Shown here piece after piece: positions 28,229 to 36,815 of a stretch of 62,591 nucleotides of DNA. The translations under genes and the position numbers were made by a program. The stretch's first letter is position 1; each line of letters starts with the position of its first letter. Below the pieces are notes generated by a model. That model saw only the letters and a program-made list of their open reading frames with translations, made no database searches and was not told the DNA's origin. The DNA is taken from NCBI GenBank assembly GCA_964497585.1, contig CAZCDS010000037.1:1-62591 (forward strand), read 5' to 3'. Source of the stretch: CAZCDS01 sp964497585. GTDB taxonomy: Bacteria; Desulfobacterota; Desulfomonilia; Desulfomonilales; Desulfomonilaceae.

Positions 28229-29041
28229 CTATCCGTGACCGCGCAGATAGGCCGCGGCGTTTTCGAAGACCGCCAGGCCTCCGCCTACCTCAGAGAGTTC
28301 TTCCCTGGTCCAACGGGGATGATTGGTCCGATCCTGGTACGCTTCCGGGTGGGGCATCATCCCGAAGACACGTCCGGTGGGATCGCAGATCCCTGCGATG
28401 GCCTCTTGCGAACCGTTGGGGTTGCCCGGATACTCCATTGTAGGTTCACCGGTGTCAGGAGAGGCGTATCGGGTTACCGCCTGATGGGACGCAACCAGTT
28501 CCCTCGCCAGGTTCTCATTTCGTCCGATAATCTTGCCTTCGCCGTGCCGCACGGGAAGGTAGAGCCGTTCCAGGCCTCGGGTGAATATGCACGGGGATTG
28601 GGTATCCACCGCTAGGCACACCCAGCGATCCTCGAATCGGCCCGAGTCGTTCCCCGTCAGGCTGAGATCCCGTCGGGTGTAGTCCCCCTCCGTCGCGGGG
28701 AGCATCCCGAGCTTGATCAGGAGTTGGAAGCCGTTGCAGATCCCGAGCGCGAGGCCCCCTCCTTCAACGAACTCAACTAGGCCGTCGATCAAGCGCTTGC
28801 CGTGGACACGGGAATGGCGAAGACGATTCGCGCAGGCCTGAGCCGCACCCAGATCGTCGCCGTCGAGGAAGCCGCCGGCAAACACGATCAGTCCATAGTC
28901 CCCAAAATCAACCTCGCCCTTGGCAATGAAGTTTAGATGGACCTGGTCGATTCTCTCGAATCCGGCCAGCTCCAGGGCGCGCTGCGTCTCCATCTCGCAG
29001 TTGATTCCGTGGCCGGTGGGGACGAGGGCTCGCAGTTTCAT
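28229..29041 (-). CDS. purQ: Phosphoribosylformylglycinamidine synthase, glutaminase subunit
   Basis: The 270-residue class-I glutamine amidotransferase has the nucleophile elbow LALGICNGFQLLIKLG and the histidine-glutamate pair in GMMPHPEAYQ, with NGSQEAIAGI as expected of PurQ. It supplies ammonia for step four of purine synthesis. The start at 29041 (MKLRALVPTGHGINCE) is the family start. At 270 residues it is on the long side of PurQ, as in other forms made to pair with a large PurL. purL and purS are not nearby. Confidence 0.9.
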   Translation of the reverse strand: MKLRALVPTGHGINCEMETQRALELAGFERIDQVHLNFIAKGEVDFGDYGLIVFAGGFLDGDDLGAAQACANRLRHSRVHGKRLIDGLVEFVEGGGLALGICNGFQLLIKLGMLPATEGDYTRRDLSLTGNDSGRFEDRWVCLAVDTQSPCIFTRGLERLYLPVRHGEGKIIGRNENLARELVASHQAVTRYASPDTGEPTMEYPGNPNGSQEAIAGICDPTGRVFGMMPHPEAYQDRTNHPRWTREELSEVGGGLAVFENAAAYLRGHG

Positions 29042-29231
29042 GGATTCATCTTCTATTCCGGAAGGCGCTATACCAATTGGCTTCAAAGGTGCGCGTCCAA
29101 CAACGGCACGGTCTACCGTGCTGTGACAATATCCAAGCACGCCTCGTTACCGACCGGGGCACCGCTCTTTGAAAGATCACGAGCACAGGATGCCTGCGCC
29201 ACACACTTCGGTGCAGAGTCCGAACCGCATT

Positions 29232-30677
29232 CTAGAAAAGCGGCTTAACCGATTCCAACGCGAGGTTCAAGTAGGTGGTTGGGAAGATCCCCATGTACAG
29301 GACGCCGGCTACCGAAATGATGAGGCCCACGAGCATGGCCGGCCCGAAATGGAGCGCACTGGGCTCGGTCTCGGGCGCCTCCATGTACATCTTCATAACC
29401 ACTCGGAAGTAGTAGAAGACCGACACCGCGCTCGTCAGCACTCCGATAACGACCAACCAGTAGTACTGCTGAGCCACGGCCGCACTGAATATGGTGAACT
29501 TGCCGATAAACCCGGCCGTCGGCGGAATTCCGGCCAGAGAGAAAAGGAAGATCGACATGGCCAGAGCGAGCAGAGGATGGAGTCTTGCCAGGCCGCGGTA
29601 GTCGTCTATCATCACGTTTGCTTCATCCTCACGCCCCACGAGGGCAACCACGCCGAAGGCCCCGAGATTCGTGAAGGTGTAGGCCAGCAAGTAGTAGAGT
29701 ATCCCTGAAGTTCCTGCCAGCCCTCCCGCCACCATGCCGACAAGGATGTACCCCGCGTGTGCGATGCTCGAATAGGCCAGCATCCGTTTGATGTTCTGTT
29801 GCACGAGAGCAACGATGTTCCCCATGATCATCGTGATCGCAGAAACGACCCAGAGGACCTGCACCCAGTTGACCTCTTTCCCCGATCCCGTTTCGAGGAA
29901 GACCCGAATGAACGCGGCGAACGCGGCAACCTTGACCGCCACGGACATGTACCCGGTTATCGGCGTTGGCGCGCCCTCGTACACATCCGGTGTCCACATG
30001 TGGAAGGGAACAGCCGCAACCTTGAATCCGAATCCCACGAGGAGCAGCCCCATCCCTGCCTTGGCCATGAGGCCCGCCTTGCCCGCTACAAAGAATTTCG
30101 TCAGTACGACGAGATCAAGGGAACCGGCTGCGCCGTACATCAAGGCCGCGCCGTACAGAAAGATCCCGCTCGAGAAGCCCCCGAGAAGGAGATACTTCAG
30201 CGCCGATTCCCGGGACTTGAGGCTCGCGGGGTGCATTCCGGCCAACACGTAGATGCAAATGGAAAGGGTCTCCAGGCCTACGAAAATGACCAGGATATGA
30301 CTCGCGGAAATCATGAAGATCATGCCCGCGGCAGAGAAGAGGATGAGTACGAAATACTCGGACAGATTCATGTGCTCGTCCGAGAGGTAGCGCATGGACA
30401 TGAGGACCGTCAGGCCCGTTCCGACCAGGATGAGAATGTTGAGAAACCAGCAGTATGCGTCCATCGTGACCATGCCGGCGAATGCCGTCCCGTTCATGGT
30501 CCTCAGCGGGGCATTGGCCATCAACGCGCCCAATATTCCGGCGAGGCTCAACAGTCCCGCAACCGTCAACGCGGCCCCACGGACGAATAAACCGACAAAA
30601 AGCACTACCAGACCGGCGATGCACAATACCAGCGCCGGGAGAATACTCAGCCAGTTGACGTCGGGTAACTGGATCAT
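29232..30677 (-). CDS. nuoN: NADH-quinone oxidoreductase subunit N
   Basis: A 481-residue antiporter-like membrane subunit of complex I, last gene of the operon. Proton-channel residues are seen in the helix with LETLSICIY (glutamate) and in GFKVAAVPFHMWTPDVYEG (lysine). About 14 membrane helices are expected. It starts 11 bp after nuoM ends, with GGAG upstream. No gene of the operon follows; purQ begins a separate unit. Confidence 0.96.
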   Translation of the reverse strand: MIQLPDVNWLSILPALVLCIAGLVVLFVGLFVRGAALTVAGLLSLAGILGALMANAPLRTMNGTAFAGMVTMDAYCWFLNILILVGTGLTVLMSMRYLSDEHMNLSEYFVLILFSAAGMIFMISASHILVIFVGLETLSICIYVLAGMHPASLKSRESALKYLLLGGFSSGIFLYGAALMYGAAGSLDLVVLTKFFVAGKAGLMAKAGMGLLLVGFGFKVAAVPFHMWTPDVYEGAPTPITGYMSVAVKVAAFAAFIRVFLETGSGKEVNWVQVLWVVSAITMIMGNIVALVQQNIKRMLAYSSIAHAGYILVGMVAGGLAGTSGILYYLLAYTFTNLGAFGVVALVGREDEANVMIDDYRGLARLHPLLALAMSIFLFSLAGIPPTAGFIGKFTIFSAAVAQQYYWLVVIGVLTSAVSVFYYFRVVMKMYMEAPETEPSALHFGPAMLVGLIISVAGVLYMGIFPTTYLNLALESVKPLF

Positions 30678-30688
30678 CCCGATTGCTC

Positions 30689-32290
30689 CTACTCCGATCG
30701 ATCAGCGTTCAATACGTTATTCCGATTCGCGGCGGTCAATCTCAAGCTTGCTTCCCACGCGGCCCTGCTTTTCGCCTTTTTCAGGACCCTGGTCCGCGAT
30801 GTCTCCACTTGCTCGATGTAGTTTTTGAGGGCCGGTTCCATGGGCTTGAGAAAGGTGTTCGGATAGACCCCGATCCAGACGCAGAAGATTACGATGGGCG
30901 TCAGCACCAGAACCTCTCTCGCGCAGAGATCCTTCAGGCCCAGATTCTTCGGATTGGTTACCGTGCCGAACATCACCCGCTGGAACATCCAGAGCATGTA
31001 ACACGCAGCGAAGATCACTCCGCTCGCCGCGATCACCGCGTAAACGGGGAATACTTCAAAGGTGCCCAGGAGTATGAGAAACTCCCCGACGAACCCGTTC
31101 AGGCCCGGCAGACCGATCGAAGAAAGCGTGAAGATCATGAAGAAGACCGCAAAAAGCGGCATGACCTTGGAGATACCGCCGAATTCCGCAATGAGCCTCG
31201 TATGCCTCCGCTCGTAAATCATACCGACGATAAGGAACAAGGCACCGGTGGAAAGCCCGTGGTTGATCATCTGGAGGATGCTCCCCTCCAGGCCGATGAT
31301 CGTGAACGCGAACATCCCCAGGACCACGAATCCGAGATGGCTTACACTGGAGAACGCCACCAGCCGCTTCACGTCGACCTGGACCATGGCCACCCACGCG
31401 CCATAGATGATCCCAATGACGGCAAGCACGCAGATCCACCAGGTCGCGTTGAGCGCCGCGTTGGGAAAAAGCGGAATCGCGAAACGGATCATGCCGTACG
31501 TCCCCATCTTGAGCAGGACCGCGGCCAGCATCACGCTGCCGACGGTCGGAGCCTCGGTGTGCGCATCAGGAAGCCATGTGTGGAACGGGAACATGGGAAC
31601 CTTGATCGCAAAGGCCAGGAAGAATGCCAGGAACATCCAGAACTGCGCATAAAGAGGAACACCGAACTTGTACAGGTGCTGAAGGTCGAAGGTGTGCGTG
31701 CCCGTCTCGGCGCCGGCCATGAAATAGAGGGCAAGAATGGCCACCAGCATCAGCAGACTGCCGACCACCGTGTAGAGCACGAACTTGATGGCCGCGTAGA
31801 GCTTCCTCGCGGGGTTGCCCCAGACGCCGATGAGGAGATACATGGGAATGAGCATGATCTCCCAGAAGACGTAGAAGAGGAAGAGATCCAGCGCTACAAA
31901 GACTCCTATCATCCCCGTCTGGAGCACCAGCAAGCTGATAAGGAACTCCTTTACCCGTGACTGGATATCCTTCCAGGAGGCCAGAATCACCAGAGGACCG
32001 AGGAACGCCGTCAACAGCACAAGCCAGAGGCTGATCCCATCTATGCCGACATAGTACGATATTCCCCAGGACGGTACCCACGCCACATGACGCTTTAACT
32101 GGAAGTCGAAATTCGCCGGATCGAACAAGGCGTAGACCACCACACTGCCGACCAGATCCGCCACCATTGTCACAAGCGCGACCCAGCGCATGCAGTCCTT
32201 GTGCTCTCGGTTCATAAAGAGCAGGACGAATGCTCCCACGAGCGGAACGAAGACGATAAACGTCAACCAATCATAGGACGCGATATTCAT
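30689..32290 (-). CDS. nuoM: NADH-quinone oxidoreductase subunit M
   Basis: A 533-residue proton-pumping antiporter-like subunit. The channel glutamate is in YVFWEIMLIPMYLL and the lysine in FAIKVPMFPFHTWLPDAHTE, the NuoM signature. GGAGG stands 10 nt before ATG 32290; an ATG three codons upstream overlaps that site and is less likely. The C-terminus is extended by ~30 charged residues. It lies 21 bp from nuoL. Confidence 0.96.
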   Translation of the reverse strand: MNIASYDWLTFIVFVPLVGAFVLLFMNREHKDCMRWVALVTMVADLVGSVVVYALFDPANFDFQLKRHVAWVPSWGISYYVGIDGISLWLVLLTAFLGPLVILASWKDIQSRVKEFLISLLVLQTGMIGVFVALDLFLFYVFWEIMLIPMYLLIGVWGNPARKLYAAIKFVLYTVVGSLLMLVAILALYFMAGAETGTHTFDLQHLYKFGVPLYAQFWMFLAFFLAFAIKVPMFPFHTWLPDAHTEAPTVGSVMLAAVLLKMGTYGMIRFAIPLFPNAALNATWWICVLAVIGIIYGAWVAMVQVDVKRLVAFSSVSHLGFVVLGMFAFTIIGLEGSILQMINHGLSTGALFLIVGMIYERRHTRLIAEFGGISKVMPLFAVFFMIFTLSSIGLPGLNGFVGEFLILLGTFEVFPVYAVIAASGVIFAACYMLWMFQRVMFGTVTNPKNLGLKDLCAREVLVLTPIVIFCVWIGVYPNTFLKPMEPALKNYIEQVETSRTRVLKKAKSRAAWEASLRLTAANRNNVLNADRSE

Positions 32291-32311
32291 GAACGGCATT
32301 CCTCCGTTGTC

Positions 32312-34243
32312 CTATCTCAGCACGAGATAGCCGATCACCACCAAAACCCCGAACAGGATCGACAGGGCATAGTCCTTGACCAAGCCGGACTGGAGCCATC
32401 TCATCACACCACCCCACCCCTGTGTCAGCCGTGCTACACCATTGACGATGCCGTCAATCACCAGGTCGTCGAAGCTCTTCCACAGGAAGCGAGAAAAATC
32501 GACAATGCTGTTGACGAACAGGAAGTCGTAGATCTCGTCCATGTAGTACTTGTTGTAAACGACCGTGTGCAGGCCCTTCCATTCCTTGACCACCTTGTCG
32601 GGCGTCTCGGGCCTTGAGATGTACATATAGCGCGCGATGAACAGGCCGATAATGGCTATCGCGAGGGAGACACTCATGAGCAGGAGTTCGAGGCTGACGT
32701 TGTGGTGTCCTCCCCCCTCAGCGTGAGCGGCCTTGCTCAGGATCTCATGGGCCGGCGCAAAGACCGGAGCGAGCCACGTGCCGAACCTGTTGCCGTGCTC
32801 GATGATCGGGATTCCGACGAAGCCTCCCACCAGGGACAGGAACGCGAGGACGATCAACGGCACTGTCATGATCGGCGGGGACTCGTGGACGTGAGCGGCA
32901 GCGTGGTCATCAAGCCTCGATTTCCCGTAGAAGGTCATAAACACCGATCGGAACATGTAGAACGAGGTCATGAGTGCAGCGACCGCGCCGACGATCCAGA
33001 ATCCGAGGTTCCTCTCAAAAGAGAAGAAGAGGATCTCGTCCTTACTGAAGAAACCCGCGAAGGGGAAAATCCCAGAGATGGCCAGGGTCGCGGCGATGTA
33101 TGTCCAGTGGGTGTAGGGGAGGTCTTTCCTGAGGCCTCCCATCTTTCTCATATCAAGCTCGCCGGAGAGCGCGTGCATCACGCTTCCCGCGGCCATGAAG
33201 AGCAGAGCCTTGAAGAACGCGTGCGTCATGAGATGGAAGATGCCCGAAGCAAAAGCCCCAACCCCGCAGGCCATGAACATGTAGCCGAGCTGGCTGATGG
33301 TCGAGTAGGCGAGCACCCGCTTGATGTCGAACTGGGTCATGCCCATAGTCGCCGCGTAGAAGGCTGTGGCTCCACCTATGACCGCCACGACGGTGATCGA
33401 GATGGGCGCCATCGCGTAGAGCAGGCTCAGCCGTGAGACCATGTACACCCCGGCCGTGACCATGGTAGCCGCATGGATGAGGGCACTGACGGGAGTCGGG
33501 CCTTCCATCGCGTCGGGAAGCCACGTGTACAGCGGAATCTGAGCGGATTTCCCCGTGGCTCCGACAAAGAAGAGCAGCGTGATCAGTGTCACCAGGGTTC
33601 CGCCGTAGGTGAGCTTTTCCGGAGCCGCAGCGAAGACATCGGTGAACGTCAGGGTTCCGAAGGTGACGAAGGTCAGGAATATCCCGATAAGGAAGCCGAA
33701 ATCCCCGACCCGGTTCACGACGAATGCCTTTTTCCCTGCATCCGAAGCCGACTGTTTCTCGTAGTAATACCCGATCAGCAGGTACGAACAGAGTCCGACG
33801 CCTTCCCACCCTACGAACATGAGCAGGAAGTTGTTCGCGGACACGAGGGTGAGCATGGCAAAGACGAAGAGGTTCAAGTAGGCGAAATAGCGACGGAATC
33901 CGATTTCCCCGTGCATGTACCCGATGGAGTAGACGTGGATGATGAACCCCACGCCGCTGACTACCAGGAGCATAACCGTGCTCAAGGGGTCCACGAGAAA
34001 GCCGATGGGGGCGTTAAGTTTTCCGGCCAGCACCCAGGTGTACACGACGGTCTGAACGGACCGGGAGCCGGGATCCATCCCGAGAAGCTCCAGAAAGATC
34101 ATCACCGCAACGACGAAGGATGCCCCGACCAAGAGAGACCCTATCCAACCGATGACCTTTTCGGGAAGGCCCTTTCCAAGTAGACCGTTGAAAAAGAATC
34201 CGATCAGGGGAAACAGGGGAATCAACCAGACCAGATCAATCAT
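32312..34243 (-). CDS. nuoL: NADH-quinone oxidoreductase subunit L
   Basis: A 643-residue antiporter-like subunit with the long C-terminal lateral helix region. FVGWEGVGLCSYLLIG contains the channel glutamate, and ATGKSAQIPLYTWLPDAMEG the lysine. QFDIKRVLAYSTISQLGYMF is the discontinuous helix. It starts at 34243 with GGGAG upstream, 74 bp after nuoK ends. Confidence 0.97.
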   Translation of the reverse strand: MIDLVWLIPLFPLIGFFFNGLLGKGLPEKVIGWIGSLLVGASFVVAVMIFLELLGMDPGSRSVQTVVYTWVLAGKLNAPIGFLVDPLSTVMLLVVSGVGFIIHVYSIGYMHGEIGFRRYFAYLNLFVFAMLTLVSANNFLLMFVGWEGVGLCSYLLIGYYYEKQSASDAGKKAFVVNRVGDFGFLIGIFLTFVTFGTLTFTDVFAAAPEKLTYGGTLVTLITLLFFVGATGKSAQIPLYTWLPDAMEGPTPVSALIHAATMVTAGVYMVSRLSLLYAMAPISITVVAVIGGATAFYAATMGMTQFDIKRVLAYSTISQLGYMFMACGVGAFASGIFHLMTHAFFKALLFMAAGSVMHALSGELDMRKMGGLRKDLPYTHWTYIAATLAISGIFPFAGFFSKDEILFFSFERNLGFWIVGAVAALMTSFYMFRSVFMTFYGKSRLDDHAAAHVHESPPIMTVPLIVLAFLSLVGGFVGIPIIEHGNRFGTWLAPVFAPAHEILSKAAHAEGGGHHNVSLELLLMSVSLAIAIIGLFIARYMYISRPETPDKVVKEWKGLHTVVYNKYYMDEIYDFLFVNSIVDFSRFLWKSFDDLVIDGIVNGVARLTQGWGGVMRWLQSGLVKDYALSILFGVLVVIGYLVLR

Positions 34244-34317
34244 ACCAGGCTCCCAATACCAAGCTCACGAGGACCATGACCGGCCGGCTGCAGAGGCCGC
34301 CGATCCGAACGTCCTGC

Positions 34318-34620
34318 TCACCATTTCATGAGATTTATGTCGTTGATGTTAATCGTGCCTCGCTGCCTGAAGACTGACACCACAATGGCCAATCCCACGG
34401 CAACCTCCGCGGCCGCGACCACCATGACGAACAGGACGATAACCTGTCCCTCCATGGTTCCGAGGTATCGGGAGAACGCCACGAAAGCCAGGTTCACTGC
34501 GTTCAGCATCATTTCAAGGCACATCAGGACGACGATCAGGTTCCTGCGAACCATGACCCCCACGACACCCAATGCGAACAGGGCTGCTGACAGAAAGAGA
34601 TAGTGTTGTATGGTGACCAT
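34318..34620 (-). CDS. nuoK: NADH-quinone oxidoreductase subunit K
   Basis: A 100-residue three-helix subunit starting MVTIQHYLFLSAALFALGVVG. It contains the E-channel glutamates in MCLEMMLNAVNL and AAAEVAVGLAIV. A longer reading to 34899 is out of character and is rejected. It follows nuoJ by 58 bp. Confidence 0.95.
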   Translation of the reverse strand: MVTIQHYLFLSAALFALGVVGVMVRRNLIVVLMCLEMMLNAVNLAFVAFSRYLGTMEGQVIVLFVMVVAAAEVAVGLAIVVSVFRQRGTININDINLMKW

Positions 34621-34678
34621 CTTTTTTCCCGCAACTCGGTGGACCGACTGATCGATCGCGGCCGGTACACTCTTGATC

Positions 34679-35176
34679 TTAGGACCTCTTCCGTACCAGG
34701 ACCACCGTGCCGATAATAGCGGCCAGCAGCAGCACCGACGCGATCTCAAAGGGAAGAAGATACGTGGTGAACAACGCCTGCCCCAGCAACTCGGTATTGG
34801 AGACCTTGGCGGCCTGCCCCGCGGCGCCGGCGGGCGCTCCGTACCCCTTGAAGACCGCCCAGACAATACCCATGATTGCCACCGATATGACCGCGCCACC
34901 CCACCAGCGCACCCGGCCGAGCTTCGTCGGCAGGCGCATCTGATCCAGATTCAACAGCATGATCACGAAGAGGAAAAGCACCATAACCGCGCCAGCGTAC
35001 ACAATAAGCTGGACCATGGCCAGGAACTCCGCGCGAAGAAGGATGAAGAAGCCCGCCAGCCCGATCATCGTCATGATCATGAACAGGACGTTGAAGAGCG
35101 GTCGCTTCAAAAGGACCACGAGAAAGGCCGACACCAGCGTGATAATCGCCAGGATGTAGAAAAAGAGCGTTTCCAT
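34679..35176 (-). CDS. nuoJ: NADH-quinone oxidoreductase subunit J
   Basis: A 165-residue membrane subunit (METLFFYILAIITLVSAFLV) with five helices and the conserved IVYAGAVMVLFLFVIML, where NuoJ forms the pi-bulge helix. I place the start at 35176, as in relatives; ATG 35188 is too close to the GGAGGT site. Between nuoI (32 bp) and nuoK. Confidence 0.93.
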   Translation of the reverse strand: METLFFYILAIITLVSAFLVVLLKRPLFNVLFMIMTMIGLAGFFILLRAEFLAMVQLIVYAGAVMVLFLFVIMLLNLDQMRLPTKLGRVRWWGGAVISVAIMGIVWAVFKGYGAPAGAAGQAAKVSNTELLGQALFTTYLLPFEIASVLLLAAIIGTVVLVRKRS

Positions 35177-35208
35177 GGATATTCCCATACCTCCGGCAAG
35201 GAACGGAT

Positions 35209-35646
35209 CTAACCGGCCTTCCTTTTCTTTGACACGTATCGTTCCACAGGAGGCTTGAGCAGGGCCTCCTTGTCCAAAATCAGGCCTTCCCGGCTGTATT
35301 CGGAGATCTCGTAGGCAGTGGTCATTTCAATGGCGTGCTTCGGGCAGACCTCCACGCAATGTCCGCAAAAGATGCACCTTCCCAGGTCGATTTCGTAACT
35401 CTCGGGGTATTTCCGGTTGTCGGGCTCAGCCTGGGCCTCGATGGTGATGCACTCGGCCGGACAGACCGTCGCACAGAGCATACACGCCACACACCGGATC
35501 TTTCCGGATTCGTAGACCGTCAGCACGTGTCGACCACGCCACCGCGGCGCAACATCCCACTTCTCCTCGGGGTACCGCATCGTCACTTTTTTCGAGAAGA
35601 AGTAGCCGAGCGTGAGCTTCAATCCCTTCAGTAACGGGACAATCAT
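35209..35646 (-). CDS. nuoI: NADH-quinone oxidoreductase subunit I
   Basis: The 145-residue peripheral ferredoxin-like subunit has two 4Fe-4S motifs, CVACMLCATVCP and CIFCGHCVEVCP, which pass electrons to NuoB. GKIRCVACMLC follows the standard N-terminal amphipathic segment. AGAGGT precedes ATG 35646. It lies ~113 bp from nuoH. Confidence 0.96.
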   Translation of the reverse strand: MIVPLLKGLKLTLGYFFSKKVTMRYPEEKWDVAPRWRGRHVLTVYESGKIRCVACMLCATVCPAECITIEAQAEPDNRKYPESYEIDLGRCIFCGHCVEVCPKHAIEMTTAYEISEYSREGLILDKEALLKPPVERYVSKKRKAG

Positions 35647-35759
35647 TGTTCGTGACCTCTTGCCGATTCGACCGGAATCCCCCTCAGGGAGGACCGATCA
35701 TAGTAATAGCCGGACGGGGGCCGGGCCTGAGACGCGTTTAACCTTTCACATGCCGATCA

Positions 35760-36794
35760 TCATCCCGCGTACCGGAGATAGATCGTATAGACAAGCGCCG
35801 TTGCCATTACGTTGAACAGTCCGACAGGGAGCAACACCTTCCACCCTAGACTCATCACCCGATCGTAGCGAAGCCTCGGATAGGTGCCTCTGACCCAGAT
35901 GAAGAAAAACGCGAAGAGGAACATCTTACCGAGGAACCACACAATCGGGGGCAGGATCGGTCCCTGCCATCCTCCGAGAAAGAGGGTCGTGATCAGGGCG
36001 CTCAGAAACAGCAGATGCGCATACTCTCCCAGGTAGAAGAGCCCGAACTTCATCGAACTGTATTCGGTCTGATACCCCGCGACCAGCTCGTTCTCGCACT
36101 CGATCAGGTCGAAGGGGGTTCGGCCTATCTCCGCGGCTCCTGCAATGAGGAAGAGGATGAACCCCAGAGGTTGGCGGAAGACATACCACTTCCAGATCGC
36201 ATCCTGGGATTGGACGATGTCCACGAGACTCAGTGAGCCGGCGAGCAGGAGAACGCCCACCACCGAGAGACTCAACCCCAACTCGTAGCTGATCATCTGG
36301 GCGCCGGCACGCACCCCGCCAAGCAACGAGTACTTGTTGTTTGACGCCCACCCTCCCAGGAGAACGCCGTACGTTCCCAGGGAAGAGATTGCGAAAATGA
36401 GGAGTATGCCGACGTTGATATCGGCAACCACCCCCGTGTTCAGGGCGTACCGATTTGCCAACGGACCGAGGAGGTGCTCAAGCCCCAGTCCCTTGGCAAA
36501 GGGGATTACGGAGAAGGGAACGATGGCGCAGATCACCACGATCATGGGCGCGACGATGTATACCCACCTCGTGGCCTCCGTAACCGTAAGCTCCTCCTTG
36601 GCGATGAGCTTTGCACCGTCAGCCAGCGGTTGCAACAGACCCCAGGGCCCGACCCGGTTGGGTCCGAGCCTGACCTGGATGTAGCCGAGGACCTTACGTT
36701 CCAAAAGGGTCGCGTACGCCACAAAGGTCAGAACCACGACGACGACGATCAAAACCTTGACGACAAGCAATACGACAGCGATGGCGAATTCCAT
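35760..36794 (-). CDS. nuoH: NADH-quinone oxidoreductase subunit H
   Basis: The 344-residue subunit shapes the quinone chamber. Hallmarks are YIQVRLGPNRVGPWGLLQP near the N-terminus and ECENELVAGYQTEYSSMKF with the conserved glutamates. About eight helices. AGAGGT lies before ATG 36794; 21 bp after nuoG. Confidence 0.97.
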   Translation of the reverse strand: MEFAIAVVLLVVKVLIVVVVVLTFVAYATLLERKVLGYIQVRLGPNRVGPWGLLQPLADGAKLIAKEELTVTEATRWVYIVAPMIVVICAIVPFSVIPFAKGLGLEHLLGPLANRYALNTGVVADINVGILLIFAISSLGTYGVLLGGWASNNKYSLLGGVRAGAQMISYELGLSLSVVGVLLLAGSLSLVDIVQSQDAIWKWYVFRQPLGFILFLIAGAAEIGRTPFDLIECENELVAGYQTEYSSMKFGLFYLGEYAHLLFLSALITTLFLGGWQGPILPPIVWFLGKMFLFAFFFIWVRGTYPRLRYDRVMSLGWKVLLPVGLFNVMATALVYTIYLRYAG

Positions 36795-36815
36795 CGAGGC
36801 TACCTCTTTCGCCTT